From an uncultured Clostridia bacterium (GTDB lineage Bacteria > Bacillota > Clostridia > Oscillospirales > Acutalibacteraceae): 64,000 nt of DNA. This document shows, one piece after another, positions 18,507-28,432 of the stretch (within the stretch, counting starts at the first letter, position 1; each line of letters begins with the position of its first letter). The notes under the pieces are model-generated. The model searched no databases. It had not been told where the DNA came from and saw only the letters and a program-made list of their open reading frames with translations. Location: assembly GCA_947632045.1 (NCBI GenBank), contig CANRNQ010000003.1, positions 62,001 through 126,000 of the forward strand. The letters are read 5' to 3'. The position numbers and the translations under genes were made by a program.

Positions 18507-20174
18507 ATGAAGAGGAAATTTAAATCTGCTGTTTGTCTGGCAATCTCCGCGCTCATCATGGCTTCAACAGCCGTCGGCGTGTCGGCGTATCAATACGACA
18601 GCCACAGCCTGAGCGCGAGCATAAGCGTCGATCCTTCGCGCGCGTCGGCCGACGCGCTTGTGTCGGCATATTCTAAAGCGAGGTCAGGCGACGAAAATTT
18701 TCAAACGGCAATTTCAAAGCTTGTCGAGGGCGTTTCTAATTTTCAGGAAAGCATTGATATTTCCGAATTGGGCTTAAAAAAGGACGATGTTACGGCTGCG
18801 TTTAATTATCTCAGATATGAGTATACCGAGCTGATACAGCTTGGCAACGGCTACGGCTGTATCTCTGATCTCGCCGGCACTATACTAAGCGTGCGCCCGA
18901 GCTACGTTTTTTCGGCGAGCGATAAGGAAAAATATATCGATCCGCTGAACGAGGAGCTCGACAAGGTTGTCGCCAGCGCCGAAAAATACGACAGCGACTT
19001 TAAAAAGGTGCTCTTTGTCCACGACTACCTCGCGACCACCTGCGAGTATGACAACGACTCCTTAAATCCCGCGACCGCCTCGCCCTTTTCATTTAACGCT
19101 TACGGAGCGCTTGTCAACCACCGCGCGGTCTGCCAGGGATACAGCTACGCCTGCAAGGCCATCTTGAAAAGGCTATCAATAGACTGCGGCTTTGCTTCAA
19201 GCGAGGTCATGAACCACATTTGGAACGTAGTCGTGCTCGACGGCAAGGCTTGGCACCTTGATATAACCTTTGACGACCCGGTCTATGACCTCGTCGGCAG
19301 AGTCATGCACGAAAGCTTTTTGTGTACGGACAGCGAGATAACGGCAACGAACCATGAAGGCTGGAAAATAAGCTATGACAATATATCAATATCTAAGGAA
19401 AGCTACAAAGGAAGATTTTGGGACGGCATAGATTCAAAAATATGTATAGACGGCGACAATCTGATTTATGCAAAAAATATTGACGGCGATCATTACATTG
19501 ACCTTGTCAAGCGCGATATCGCAAGCGGCCGAGAGAGCATAATCCCGAGCTCGCTCAACGAGCTTTGCTTTAAGGGATACAGCGGAGTTTACAATGTAAA
19601 CATGAGCTCGCGAATTGAGCTTATCAATAATAAGATATACTATTCCACCCTCGACGGCGTTTATTCCGTCGGAACGAACGGCGAAAACGACGCCCGCCTA
19701 TACACTCTCACCCCCGAGCAAGGCTACCTTGCCGGAATCGCCGCGTGGAACGGAAAAATTTACGGTGAGATCGTCAAGAATCTCAAGGAAGACGGAGTGG
19801 TGACCGATCTCGGCATAACGTATAATGAGGGGCAGGATCCGGTTGAAGATCCAAGCGAAGACCCAAGTGAGCCTCCGAGTGAAGACCCGAGCGAAGATCC
19901 AAGCGAAGACCCGAGTGAGCCTTCGAGCGAGGATCCCGGCGAGGAAACTGCGAAATTAGGCAATGTAAACGGCGACGGCAAGATAGACGCAAAGGACAGA
20001 ATGACAATAACGCGTTACCTTGCGGGCTGGAAGGGCTATGAGAGCATAGACAAGACTGCGGCCGACGTGAATGTCGACGGAAAGGTAAACGCTTTGGACA
20101 GAATGATACTCACCCGTTATATAGCGACTTGGGCGGGATATGAAAAATTACCGATTACAGGAACAAAGTCCTAA
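18507..20174 (+). CDS. Secreted transglutaminase-like (cysteine protease fold) protein with Pro/Ser/Glu linker and C-terminal dockerin
   Basis: NHRAVCQGYSYACKAILK...MNHIWNVVVLDGKAWHLDITFDDP gives the transglutaminase Cys-His-Asp arrangement; PSEDPSEP linker; GNVNGDGKIDAKDRMTITRYLAGWKGY...ADVNVDGKVNALDRMILTRYIATWAGY dockerin. Confidence 0.9.
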   Translation: MKRKFKSAVCLAISALIMASTAVGVSAYQYDSHSLSASISVDPSRASADALVSAYSKARSGDENFQTAISKLVEGVSNFQESIDISELGLKKDDVTAAFNYLRYEYTELIQLGNGYGCISDLAGTILSVRPSYVFSASDKEKYIDPLNEELDKVVASAEKYDSDFKKVLFVHDYLATTCEYDNDSLNPATASPFSFNAYGALVNHRAVCQGYSYACKAILKRLSIDCGFASSEVMNHIWNVVVLDGKAWHLDITFDDPVYDLVGRVMHESFLCTDSEITATNHEGWKISYDNISISKESYKGRFWDGIDSKICIDGDNLIYAKNIDGDHYIDLVKRDIASGRESIIPSSLNELCFKGYSGVYNVNMSSRIELINNKIYYSTLDGVYSVGTNGENDARLYTLTPEQGYLAGIAAWNGKIYGEIVKNLKEDGVVTDLGITYNEGQDPVEDPSEDPSEPPSEDPSEDPSEDPSEPSSEDPGEETAKLGNVNGDGKIDAKDRMTITRYLAGWKGYESIDKTAADVNVDGKVNALDRMILTRYIATWAGYEKLPITGTKS

Positions 20175-20409
20175 AAAGTTGCATAAATTTTAGCCTCTAA
20201 AACGCTCTCAAACTTAAAATGTGACGATATTGTAATTTTTATTTAATTAATATATAAAAAGTAGTTGCATTTTAATTTAAAATAGAGTAAAATTATCTCG
20301 TAAGCTTGCCATACGTCTGTATATAAAATTATATGTGATTGTAGGCATTACATTAAGGCGCGGCTTGAGCGCTGAAAATATTTTTTAAAGAAAGAAAAGG
20401 AGAACAAAG

Positions 20410-21318
20410 ATGAAGAAGAAAATTTCAATTGCACTTTCAATGATCCTTGTTGTATGCGTTATAATGGCGCAGACAGTAACAGCCTTTGCGGCTTCGCCGC
20501 TTATGACTATCGGTGACGCAACAGCCACCCCGGGCTCTACGGTTAGTATTCCTATTTCAATATCAGATAACCCCGGCCTTGTATCTATCAACCTTTATGT
20601 AAACTATGATGAAAGCGTATTTTCACTTTCAAGCAGAGATGACGTAGTAGACGGCGGCCTTCTCGGAGGTATAGCTCACAGCGATAATTTTACAAGCCCC
20701 TATGGACTTTGCTGGGCAAACGACCTTGCTATGGAGGACTTTTATGTAAACGGCACTCTCGTTACACTTAATTTCAAGGTTGCTGACGATGCAGAGCCCG
20801 GCGAGTATACAATATCTGTAGATCAGGATATACTCAATACAAATATGGGCGACGTTGTATTCCCTGTAACCGGCGGTACAGTAACAATAGTTAACGAGCT
20901 CCCGACAAATCCGGAACCGACAACCGATCCTGACGAGCCTACAACTGACCCTGACGAACCGACAACTGACCCTGACGAACCGACAACTGACCCTGACGAA
21001 CCGACAACTGACCCTTCAGGCGAAGCAACCAATCCTTCAGGGGATACAGATGCAACAAATCCGTCAGAGGATACAACAGCTGCAACAGATGATGCTTCTA
21101 CACCCGGCACAGGCACAGATAACGGAACAGGTACTGGCACAGGCACGGGTACAGGCACAAACGGCACATCAAACGCTACTCCGAACAACGGTAAAACTGC
21201 CGGCACAGTAAACACAGGCGACGAGCTCCCGATAGCTCTCTTTGCTGTAGCTGCCGCATTTGCTCTTGCTGTTGGCACAGTTGCTGTTAAGAACAGAAAG
21301 AAGCTTTTCAATAAATAA
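20410..21318 (+). CDS. Single-cohesin cell-surface anchor protein (ScaE-like architecture): signal peptide, cohesin, Thr/Pro/Asp and Gly/Thr linker, C-terminal TM and basic tail
   Basis: MTIGDATATPGSTVSIPISISDNPGLVSINLYVNYDESVFSLSS...GTLVTLNFKVADDAEPGEYTISV is cohesin-like; C-term NTGDELPIALFAVAAAFALAVGTVAVKNRKK. Confidence 0.85.
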   Translation: MKKKISIALSMILVVCVIMAQTVTAFAASPLMTIGDATATPGSTVSIPISISDNPGLVSINLYVNYDESVFSLSSRDDVVDGGLLGGIAHSDNFTSPYGLCWANDLAMEDFYVNGTLVTLNFKVADDAEPGEYTISVDQDILNTNMGDVVFPVTGGTVTIVNELPTNPEPTTDPDEPTTDPDEPTTDPDEPTTDPDEPTTDPSGEATNPSGDTDATNPSEDTTAATDDASTPGTGTDNGTGTGTGTGTGTNGTSNATPNNGKTAGTVNTGDELPIALFAVAAAFALAVGTVAVKNRKKLFNK

Positions 21319-21398
21319 TTTTCTCAATCAATGTTTATTTTAAAGCTTGCTGAAGCGCATTGCTCCTTTGCATAGCGTTTCTCATACTAAAGCTTATC

Positions 21399-21442
21399 AA
21401 GCGAACAGGTTTGTACTCTCAAGCCTGTTCGCTTTAATTTTT
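21399..21442 (+). terminator. Intrinsic terminator downstream of cohesin gene
   Basis: AAGCGAACAGG...CCTGTTCGCTT followed by TAATTTTT. Confidence 0.75.
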
Positions 21443-21476
21443 GCCCGCAAAAAATTATAAAATGTTTTTAGCTATC

Positions 21477-21624
21477 CTCCCGCTTACCGCAGCCACGCCG
21501 ACTTACGTCGGCACAGCTGCTGGCTTTTATTTGCAGGAGGAGCGCCGGCTCCTCCTGCAAATAGATATAATATAAAGTAGCAGCTTTACCGGCGCAAGTC
21601 GGTAAAGCTGCGGTAAGCGAGAGG
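21477..21624. repeat. Family-2 composite repeat (short form): terminal hairpin - central 16-bp hairpin - inverted terminal hairpin
   Basis: CTCCCGCTTACCGCAGC...; TATTTGCAGGAGGAGC-GCCG-GCTCCTCCTGCAAATA (21528-21563); ...GCAGCTTTACCGGCGCAAGTCGGTAAAGCTGCGGTAAGCGAGAG. Confidence 0.8.
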
Positions 21625-21790
21625 TCAATGACGGATACGAATATGCGTCTTGCAATCCAAAAGGCGTTGTTGTATAATATACGTGTAATTTATCGGATGC
21701 AAAGCGACTTAAAAACAAGAAGCGGCAATCGTAATTTACAAGCTGTAAAGCGTAATTTTTCAAATCTAAATCTAAAAGGAGCGGGTAAGA

Positions 21791-23047
21791 ATGAAAAAGA
21801 AAATTGCGGCGGTGCTTATTGCGGCGGCATTATTGTGCTCGGCGGCGCTCTCAGGCTGCGGCGGCGGTTCAAATGATGCTTCCTCATCGGACAACGGAGG
21901 CTCGTCCTCGGACAGCGGCAGCTTGGCTGAACAATCCTCCGGCGGGGACGCTCAGTACGATGACAGCGGCTTTCTGGATATACTGGACCGCGAATTTGTC
22001 AAGGACGGCGAAAATGACGATTATCATTATGAGGTTTATGACAATCATGTGCGAATAAAGCGTTATAAGTTTAAGATGGATGGCAAAAGCTATGATGTTG
22101 TAATACCGTCTGAAATCGAGGGCTTGCCGGTTGCCATGATTGAAGAAAATGCCTTCGCGGTTTATAACGCTTCATATACGGAAGCGGAGGAAATGAGGAG
22201 CCTTGTTATTCCGGACAGTGTGATTGAGATAGACACCTCTGCGTTTAAGGGGAATACCAAGCTTGAAAAGGTTACGCTGCCAAAAAGAATGGAGTCCATT
22301 GGTCCCAACGCCTTTAACTCCTGCTTTGCCTTAAAAAGCGTTGAGGTGCCGGAGGGCTTCGACTTGATGTACGGCGGTACGTTCGCGTATTGCAGATCGC
22401 TTGAAAGCGTTACAATACCCAGCTCGGTGAGTGAAATCGGCCAAGGTGTGTTTAAGGATTGCACCGCGCTCAAGGAAATAAAAATTCCGGACAGCGTAAC
22501 GGCGATTGATGAGGAAGCGTTTTCCGGATGCTCATCCCTCGAAAAAATAAATATCCCCGACGGCGTAACCAAGATATGCAGTATGTCCTTCCGAGGCTGC
22601 TCCTCGCTCAAGGAAATAACCATTCCGAAGGATGTAACGCAGATTGAAGATTTTGCGTTTGCCGACTGCACTTCACTTGAAAAAATAGACATACCGGAAG
22701 GCGTTTGGCAGGTATTGGAAGGGGCGTTTGAATCATACGAAGGAGAAGAGCCGACAGCGTGGTACAAGGCTCAGCCGGACGGCGAGATTTACATCAATAA
22801 TTGTCTGTATAAATATAAGGGAGAAATGCCGGCAAACACTAAAATAGATGTAAAGGATGGCACCGTGTGTATTTCGGAAGGGGCCTTTGAAGGACAAGAG
22901 GGACTGACCGACATAACGATTCCCGATAGCGTTGTTGAAATTGGATATAACGCGTTTAGCGATTGCCCGAATGCTGTTATCCACGGCAGCAGCACGGAGG
23001 CGAAAGATGCAGCGGAGATTCAAGATATAAAATACGTTGAGGAATAA
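21791..23047 (+). CDS. LRR_5 (BspA-type) lipoprotein
   Basis: Lipobox ALSGC after signal peptide; AFxGCSSLEKINIPDGVTKI repeats; no dockerin. Confidence 0.9.
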   Translation: MKKKIAAVLIAAALLCSAALSGCGGGSNDASSSDNGGSSSDSGSLAEQSSGGDAQYDDSGFLDILDREFVKDGENDDYHYEVYDNHVRIKRYKFKMDGKSYDVVIPSEIEGLPVAMIEENAFAVYNASYTEAEEMRSLVIPDSVIEIDTSAFKGNTKLEKVTLPKRMESIGPNAFNSCFALKSVEVPEGFDLMYGGTFAYCRSLESVTIPSSVSEIGQGVFKDCTALKEIKIPDSVTAIDEEAFSGCSSLEKINIPDGVTKICSMSFRGCSSLKEITIPKDVTQIEDFAFADCTSLEKIDIPEGVWQVLEGAFESYEGEEPTAWYKAQPDGEIYINNCLYKYKGEMPANTKIDVKDGTVCISEGAFEGQEGLTDITIPDSVVEIGYNAFSDCPNAVIHGSSTEAKDAAEIQDIKYVEE

Positions 23048-23158
23048 AAGTTTATTATAATGAATTAAATGGTAGTGAGGGGGAGCCGCTGGCTCCCCCT
23101 TTAAATCTCCCTTTTCCTCGCACAAAGGTTTTGTTTTTGGGCTGCGCCCTAAACCGGC

Positions 23159-23745
23159 GCTCGCCGACCGCAGTCGCGCCGACTTGCGTCGGCACGACTG
23201 CTAATTTGAAATTAGGTTTAATACGGGGGAGCGGAGCTCCCCCGTAAGCCCCCTCTTGCTCGCTCAAGTTTATATTTTTAATTTAACTATTTACGCCGTT
23301 CACAAGCCCCATTTTTATTTAAAAGTTTTTCTCAAGTCGAGCTTTTATATCTGCAAATCAGCTTCGTCGCAGAGAACGGAGCTAAAAATAATTTTCGAAA
23401 CGAGAGGGTGGAGGTGCAGGAGGAGCTTCGCGTTCCCTCTTGCGGTACCCAAAAATCGCTTCGGCTTGGAGCGCCGGCGATTTTTGACCGCTGCGCCATC
23501 CCCAATTCGCTTCATCCGCCACAGGCGGCGCTCATTGGCGATGCCCCTAAGACCCCCGCCTCTCGCACAAAGAATATTATTTTATCCACACTCTCTGCTG
23601 CGGAATTAATTTACGAGCATAAAAGTCTAATTTAAGCAAATCCTTTGTGCGAAAAAAGGGGTTGCAAGGGGCGAAGCCCCTTGCAAATAAAAAAATATAA
23701 AAGCAGCAGCTTTACCGGCGCAAGTCGGTAAAGCTGCGGTAAACG
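23159..23745. repeat. Family-2 composite repeat (long form)
   Basis: Begins GCTCGCCGACCGCAGTCGCGCCGACTTGCGTCGGC, ends GCAGCAGCTTTACCGGCGCAAGTCGGTAAAGCTGCGGTAAACG; internal hairpins ACGGGGGAGC-GGA-GCTCCCCCGT and GGGGCGAAGCCCC. Confidence 0.7.
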
Positions 23746-23764
23746 GGGCTGCAAGCCAAAAAAA

Positions 23765-24544
23765 TTATAAGTCCCTTATAGCGTCCTTCATCTCCTTGAC
23801 AAAGGCTCTGACAGGCTCCACGCAATCCCTGCCGTATTGCGCGCAGAGCTTTACTATTGCGCTGCCGACTATTACGCCGTCGGCGTGGCAAGCCATTTTG
23901 CGGGCGGTTTCGGGATTTGATATGCCGAAGCCTATCGCGGTCGGAATGGAGCTTACCTCTCTGACGTTTCTTATCATTGCGCCTATATCGGTCTTTATCT
24001 CGCTCCTAACGCCCGTAACGCCCATTGAGGACACGCAGTACAAAAAGCCCTGAGCCTCGGCGGCTATCGTTTTTATTCTTTCCTCGGACGTTGGCGCTAT
24101 TAAAGAAATAAGATCTACTCCGTGCTTTTCGCAATACGGCAGAAGCTCCTGCTTTTCCTCATACGGAATGTCCGGCACTATAACCGCGTCAACTTCAAGC
24201 TCCTCACAGCGGGCGAGAAATTTTTCACTGCCGTAAACGTAAATCGGATTTATGTATGTCATAAAGGCGAGGGGGAGCGTTGGAAGCTCCTTTCTAAGAC
24301 TTGATACCATGTCGAAGATCTTGTCGGTCGTCGTGCCGGAGGACAAGGCCCTCTCGTCGGCCTGCTGAATGACAACTCCCTCGGCTACCGGGTCGGAAAA
24401 CGGTATGCCTATCTCAACAAGGTCGGCGCCGCTCTCGGCCATCGCGATTATGAGCTTTTTCGTCGTTTCAAGGTCGGGGTCTCCGGCGGTCACAAACGGA
24501 ATGAACGCCTTGCCGTTTTTAAATGCCTGCGCTGTTTTACTCAT
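23765..24544 (-). CDS. trpA: Tryptophan synthase alpha subunit
   Basis: [31 protein letters not shown] motifs; start at MSKTAQAFK overlaps the trpB stop (ATGAGTAA). Confidence 0.96.
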   Translation of the reverse strand: MSKTAQAFKNGKAFIPFVTAGDPDLETTKKLIIAMAESGADLVEIGIPFSDPVAEGVVIQQADERALSSGTTTDKIFDMVSSLRKELPTLPLAFMTYINPIYVYGSEKFLARCEELEVDAVIVPDIPYEEKQELLPYCEKHGVDLISLIAPTSEERIKTIAAEAQGFLYCVSSMGVTGVRSEIKTDIGAMIRNVREVSSIPTAIGFGISNPETARKMACHADGVIVGSAIVKLCAQYGRDCVEPVRAFVKEMKDAIRDL

Positions 24545-25721
24545 ATATCTCAACTCCTCTGTATCTTGCAATGGCGGCAACGTCCTTGTCGCCCCTGCCC
24601 GAAAGATTTATTACCATTATCTTGTCCCTGCCCATGTCAGGCGCTATCTTCATAGCGTGAGCGACCGCGTGGGCGCTCTCTATCGCGGGGATAATTCCCT
24701 CGGTTTTAGACAGATACTCAAAGGCGTTTACGGCCTCGTCGTCGGTCACGGGAACATACTGCGCCCTGTCCGTGTCGTGCAGGTTCGCGTGCTCGGGGCC
24801 TATGCCGGGGTAATCAAGTCCGGCGGATATCGAGTAAACCGGAGCAATTTGACCGTACTCGTCCTGACAAAAGTACGACTTCATTCCGTGAAATACGCCG
24901 AGAGTGCCGTTTGCAACGGTTGCGGCGTTTTTCGGATTGTCAACGCCGAGTCCGGCCGCCTCGCAGCCGATAAGGGCGACCGACTTATCGGGGATAAACT
25001 CGTAAAACGCGCCCATGGCGTTGCTGCCGCCGCCCACGCAGGCGAGAACGGCGTCGGGGAGCCTGCCCTCGCGCTCGAGAAGCTGGGCTTTTATCTCCTT
25101 GCCGATTACGCTCTGAAAGTCGCGCACTATCGTCGGGAAGGGGTGAGGCCCCATAACTGAGCCGAGAACATAGTGGGTGTCGTTTACGCGCCTTGTCCAC
25201 TCGCGCAGAGTTTCGTTTACAGCGTCCTTGAGTGTCTGAGTGCCGGTCGTTACGGCGTGTACCTTTGCGCCGAGCAGCTCCATTCTGTATACGTTCAGAG
25301 CCTGACGGTCGGTGTCCTCCTTGCCCATGTATATCTCACATTCCATACCCATAAGCGCCGCCACAGTCGCTGTCGCAACGCCGTGCTGACCGGCTCCGGT
25401 CTCGGCTATGACCCTTGTCTTGCCCATCTTTTTGGCGAGCAGGATCTGACCGATCACGTTGTTCAGCTTGTGCGAACCGGTGTGGTTCAAGTCCTCGCGC
25501 TTCAGGTATATCTTCGCGCCGCCCAGATCCTTGGTCATCTTTTCGGCGTAATACAGCAGCGACGGTCTGCCGGCGTATTCGTTCAAGAGCCGCTCGTTCT
25601 CGGCTATAAACTCCGGGTCGTCCTTGTATCTGTTGTAAGCTTCTTCAAGCTCGTTTACGGCGTTCATCAGCGTTTCGGGAACGAATTGTCCGCCGTGTAT
25701 ACCAAATCTGCCCTTTGACAT
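24537..25721 (-). CDS. trpB: Tryptophan synthase beta subunit
   Basis: [16 protein letters not shown]..., [18 protein letters not shown]-lysine motif, GGGSNAMG. Confidence 0.97.
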   Translation of the reverse strand: MSKGRFGIHGGQFVPETLMNAVNELEEAYNRYKDDPEFIAENERLLNEYAGRPSLLYYAEKMTKDLGGAKIYLKREDLNHTGSHKLNNVIGQILLAKKMGKTRVIAETGAGQHGVATATVAALMGMECEIYMGKEDTDRQALNVYRMELLGAKVHAVTTGTQTLKDAVNETLREWTRRVNDTHYVLGSVMGPHPFPTIVRDFQSVIGKEIKAQLLEREGRLPDAVLACVGGGSNAMGAFYEFIPDKSVALIGCEAAGLGVDNPKNAATVANGTLGVFHGMKSYFCQDEYGQIAPVYSISAGLDYPGIGPEHANLHDTDRAQYVPVTDDEAVNAFEYLSKTEGIIPAIESAHAVAHAMKIAPDMGRDKIMVINLSGRGDKDVAAIARYRGVEIYE

Positions 25722-26335
25722 TATATATCACTCCTGATAAGTTTAATGATTTCATCTATTTTTTCTCTGCTCTTAAAGCCGTTTTCTTCAACCCCGCTGC
25801 TTATGTCGAGGGCGAAGGGCTTTACTGTGCGGGCGGCAGATAAAATATTTTTGCTGTCAAGCCCCCCCGCGAGAAAGAACGGCTTTTTAAGCGGCGGTAT
25901 CAAATCCCAGCAAAATGAGTGCCCCGTGCCGCCGTATATGCCCTTTTTGTATGCGTCAAGCAGAAGATAGTCGCAGGGAAGCTCCTGCGCGCTCAGTATT
26001 TGTTGTGCGGACTGCACGCGAACCGACTTTATTATCGGTGCGGGAACCCTGCTCTTGATATAATTTATATAGTCCGCGTCTTCGTCGCCGTGAAGCTGTA
26101 TCATATCCGCTATTCCTCTGTCGGCCGCCTCGCAGACCTTGTCCCTGTCCTCGTTGACATAGACCCCGACGGATTTTATCCTGCCGTCGAGCCTTGATTT
26201 TAGCCTTGCCGCCGAATCGTAATCTATATACCGCCTTGTGTTCGCGAATACAAAGCCGATGTAGTCCGGCAGAGTGGCGTTTACATAATCTATATCGCAG
26301 TCGCGCTTTAGACCGCATATCTTTATCTTGCACAT
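25721..26335 (-). CDS. trpF: Phosphoribosylanthranilate isomerase
   Basis: [37 protein letters not shown]; position in trp operon. Confidence 0.95.
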   Translation of the reverse strand: MCKIKICGLKRDCDIDYVNATLPDYIGFVFANTRRYIDYDSAARLKSRLDGRIKSVGVYVNEDRDKVCEAADRGIADMIQLHGDEDADYINYIKSRVPAPIIKSVRVQSAQQILSAQELPCDYLLLDAYKKGIYGGTGHSFCWDLIPPLKKPFFLAGGLDSKNILSAARTVKPFALDISSGVEENGFKSREKIDEIIKLIRSDI

Positions 26336-27129
26336 TACAGCTCACCGCCGTTCAGCTCTTTTAAAGCTGCGCTCTTGTCCTTTGCCCTCATCAGAGTTTC
26401 GCCTATCAAAACAGCGTCTACTCCGTTTTTCTTTAAAATCTCTATGTCACCGCTCGTCTTTATGCCGCTCTCGGCTACGAATACGCAGCTATCCGGTACA
26501 AGCCTCCTCAGCCGCAGACAGTTGTTTATATCGACCGTGAAGTCCTTTAAATTCCTGTTGTTTACTCCTATTATATCCGCTCCGGCCTTGAGGGCGCTCT
26601 CTATCTCCCTCTCGTCGTGGGCTTCAACAAGGGCGGAAAGACCGAGACTGCGGCATATATCAAGATAGCGCTTTATTACCTCGCCGTCAAGCAGGGCGCA
26701 AATCAAAAGCACCGCCGACGCGCCGATGAGCTTAGCCGTGTATAGCTGGTGCTCGTCTACCGTAAAGTCCTTGCGTATTATAGGTATGCTCACGCTCCGC
26801 GATATTTCCTCAAGGAACGAGTCGCTGCCCTTGAAATAATACGGCTCCGTCAAAACCGAAATCGCCGACGCTCCTGCCCTTTCGTAATCGGCGGCTATTT
26901 CAAGATAGGGGAAGTCCTCGGTTATAACGCCCTTTGAGGGGGAAGCCTTTTTGACCTCGCATATATATGAAAGAGAGCCGTCCTTAAGCGCCCCGAAAAA
27001 CGGAAAGCCCGTGTCGCCACCGAGCCGCTCGGCTCGCTTTTTTGCCTCAGATGTAGGCAAAAGCTGCTTTTCGCGCTCAACGCGCACCCTCGTTTTTGCC
27101 GCTATCTCGTCAAGTATCATATTGTCCAC
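26335..27129 (-). CDS. trpC: Indole-3-glycerol phosphate synthase
   Basis: ICEVKKASPSKGVI, IIRKDFTVDEHQLY, IGVNNRNLKDF motifs. Confidence 0.96.
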   Translation of the reverse strand: MDNMILDEIAAKTRVRVEREKQLLPTSEAKKRAERLGGDTGFPFFGALKDGSLSYICEVKKASPSKGVITEDFPYLEIAADYERAGASAISVLTEPYYFKGSDSFLEEISRSVSIPIIRKDFTVDEHQLYTAKLIGASAVLLICALLDGEVIKRYLDICRSLGLSALVEAHDEREIESALKAGADIIGVNNRNLKDFTVDINNCLRLRRLVPDSCVFVAESGIKTSGDIEILKKNGVDAVLIGETLMRAKDKSAALKELNGGEL

Positions 27130-27135
27130 CCTGCT

Positions 27136-28155
27136 TTAAAATTTGTTTGTCGCCGCGATCAGCTTTTCAAGTTGACGCATCGCCTTGCCGCTGTCAATCG
27201 TATTGCGCGCAAGCTCTATGCCGTCCTCTATCGACTGCGCCTTGCCCGCAAGATAGAGCACAACGCCTGAGTTGAGCAGAACTATGTCGCGCTCAGCGCC
27301 TGTCTTTCCGCTTAATATGCCCTTGGCTATTTCCGCGTTTTTCTTAGCGTCTCCGCCGACGAGCTCATTCTTTGAGCACAGCTCAAAGCCGTAATCGGTC
27401 GGGTCTATCTCAAATTCCGTCAGCTCGTCGCCGTTTATTTCGCAGGCGGCGGTCTTTGTCGTCAGAGTGATCTCATCAAGTCCGTCAAGCCCGTGAATGA
27501 CCATCCCGCGCTTAACTCCGAGCTTTTGCAGAACCTCGGCGATAGGTCTTACAAGCTCCTTTGAGAATACGCCGATGAGATTTATTTCCGCTCCCGCCGG
27601 ACTGCCGAGGGGTCCGAGAATGTTGAAGACGGTCCTTGTGCCGAGCTCGCGCCTAACCGGAGCCGCGTATTTCATTGACGAATGGTATGCCGGCGCGAAC
27701 ATAAAGCACATTCCGCACTCGCTCAGCACCTGCTCGTTTTGCTCCGGCGGAAGGTCTATTTTAACGCCGAGCGCTTCAAGAACATCGGCGGCTCCGCATT
27801 TGCTCGATACGCTGCGGTTGCCGTGCTTTGCTATGGGCATACCCGCCGCTGATACTACAAAGCCGCTTACGGTCGAGATGTTGAAGGTGTTTGCGCAGTC
27901 GCCGCCTGTGCCGACTATTTCCGCGACCGGAAAATCGTGCTTGAGCTTTCTGCCCTTTTCGCGCATCACCGAGGCGAAGGCGCTTATCTCGGTCGGAGTT
28001 TCGCCCTTTATTCTCAACGCGATAAGGAAGGCTGAAATCTGCGCGTTTGTCGTTTCGCCGGACATTATCTCGTTCATCACCGCCTTTGCCGAGTCAAAGT
28101 CGAGGTCTTGCCCGTTGATCAATGTTTCAATAGCCGATGTAATCATTTTAATCAC
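27136..28155 (-). CDS. trpD: Anthranilate phosphoribosyltransferase
   Basis: EIVGTGGDCANTFNIST, AKHGNRSVSSKCGAADVLEALGV motifs. Confidence 0.96.
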   Translation of the reverse strand: MIKMITSAIETLINGQDLDFDSAKAVMNEIMSGETTNAQISAFLIALRIKGETPTEISAFASVMREKGRKLKHDFPVAEIVGTGGDCANTFNISTVSGFVVSAAGMPIAKHGNRSVSSKCGAADVLEALGVKIDLPPEQNEQVLSECGMCFMFAPAYHSSMKYAAPVRRELGTRTVFNILGPLGSPAGAEINLIGVFSKELVRPIAEVLQKLGVKRGMVIHGLDGLDEITLTTKTAACEINGDELTEFEIDPTDYGFELCSKNELVGGDAKKNAEIAKGILSGKTGAERDIVLLNSGVVLYLAGKAQSIEDGIELARNTIDSGKAMRQLEKLIAATNKF

Positions 28156-28255
28156 CTTTCTTTAAATATGTTTTTTGGAATTAGTGTTATTGGTTTTATC
28201 TTATTTTATTTGATTTATATTTTAAGCCCGCTCGGGGATGAGCGCCGAAGGCGCT

Positions 28256-28390
28256 TTGGGGCGGCGGCCGGGCGCGGCTGCGCCGCGCGGAAAAACGCGG
28301 CGGGGCAGGGGCTCTACTCTATGCAGTATAGCCGAGCGCCGCGTTTTTCGCAAATTCCCGCGCAGCGGGAATTTGCCGGCCGCCGCCCAA
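28256..28390. repeat. Cloverleaf palindromic element, copy A (within trp operon, between trpG and trpD)
   Basis: Outer arms TTGGGGCGGCGGCCGG / CCGGCCGCCGCCCAA; P2 GCGCGGC-TGC-GCCGCGC; P3 AAAAACGCGGCG (28291-28302)/CGCCGCGTTTTT (28337-28348); P4 GCAAATTCCCGC-GCA-GCGGGAATTTGC. Confidence 0.9.
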
Positions 28391-28432
28391 CCCGAACCGT
28401 CTCTCCGCCCGCTCACGGCAAATTCGCCTAAG

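Noticed and set aside
22733-23125. 130-aa minus-strand ORF antisense to the LRR lipoprotein 3' end
   Set aside because: Overlaps a clear coding region and intergenic repeat; no supporting features.
23441-23547. Possible degenerate tRNA in CGCTTCGGCTTGGAGCGCCGGCGATTTTTGACCGCTGCGCC
   Set aside because: No acceptor/T-arm pairing or anticodon arm; it is part of a repeated composite element instead.
24369-25718. Plus-strand ORFs opposite trpA/trpB (24369..25160, 25173..25718)
   Set aside because: Antisense to well-supported trp genes.
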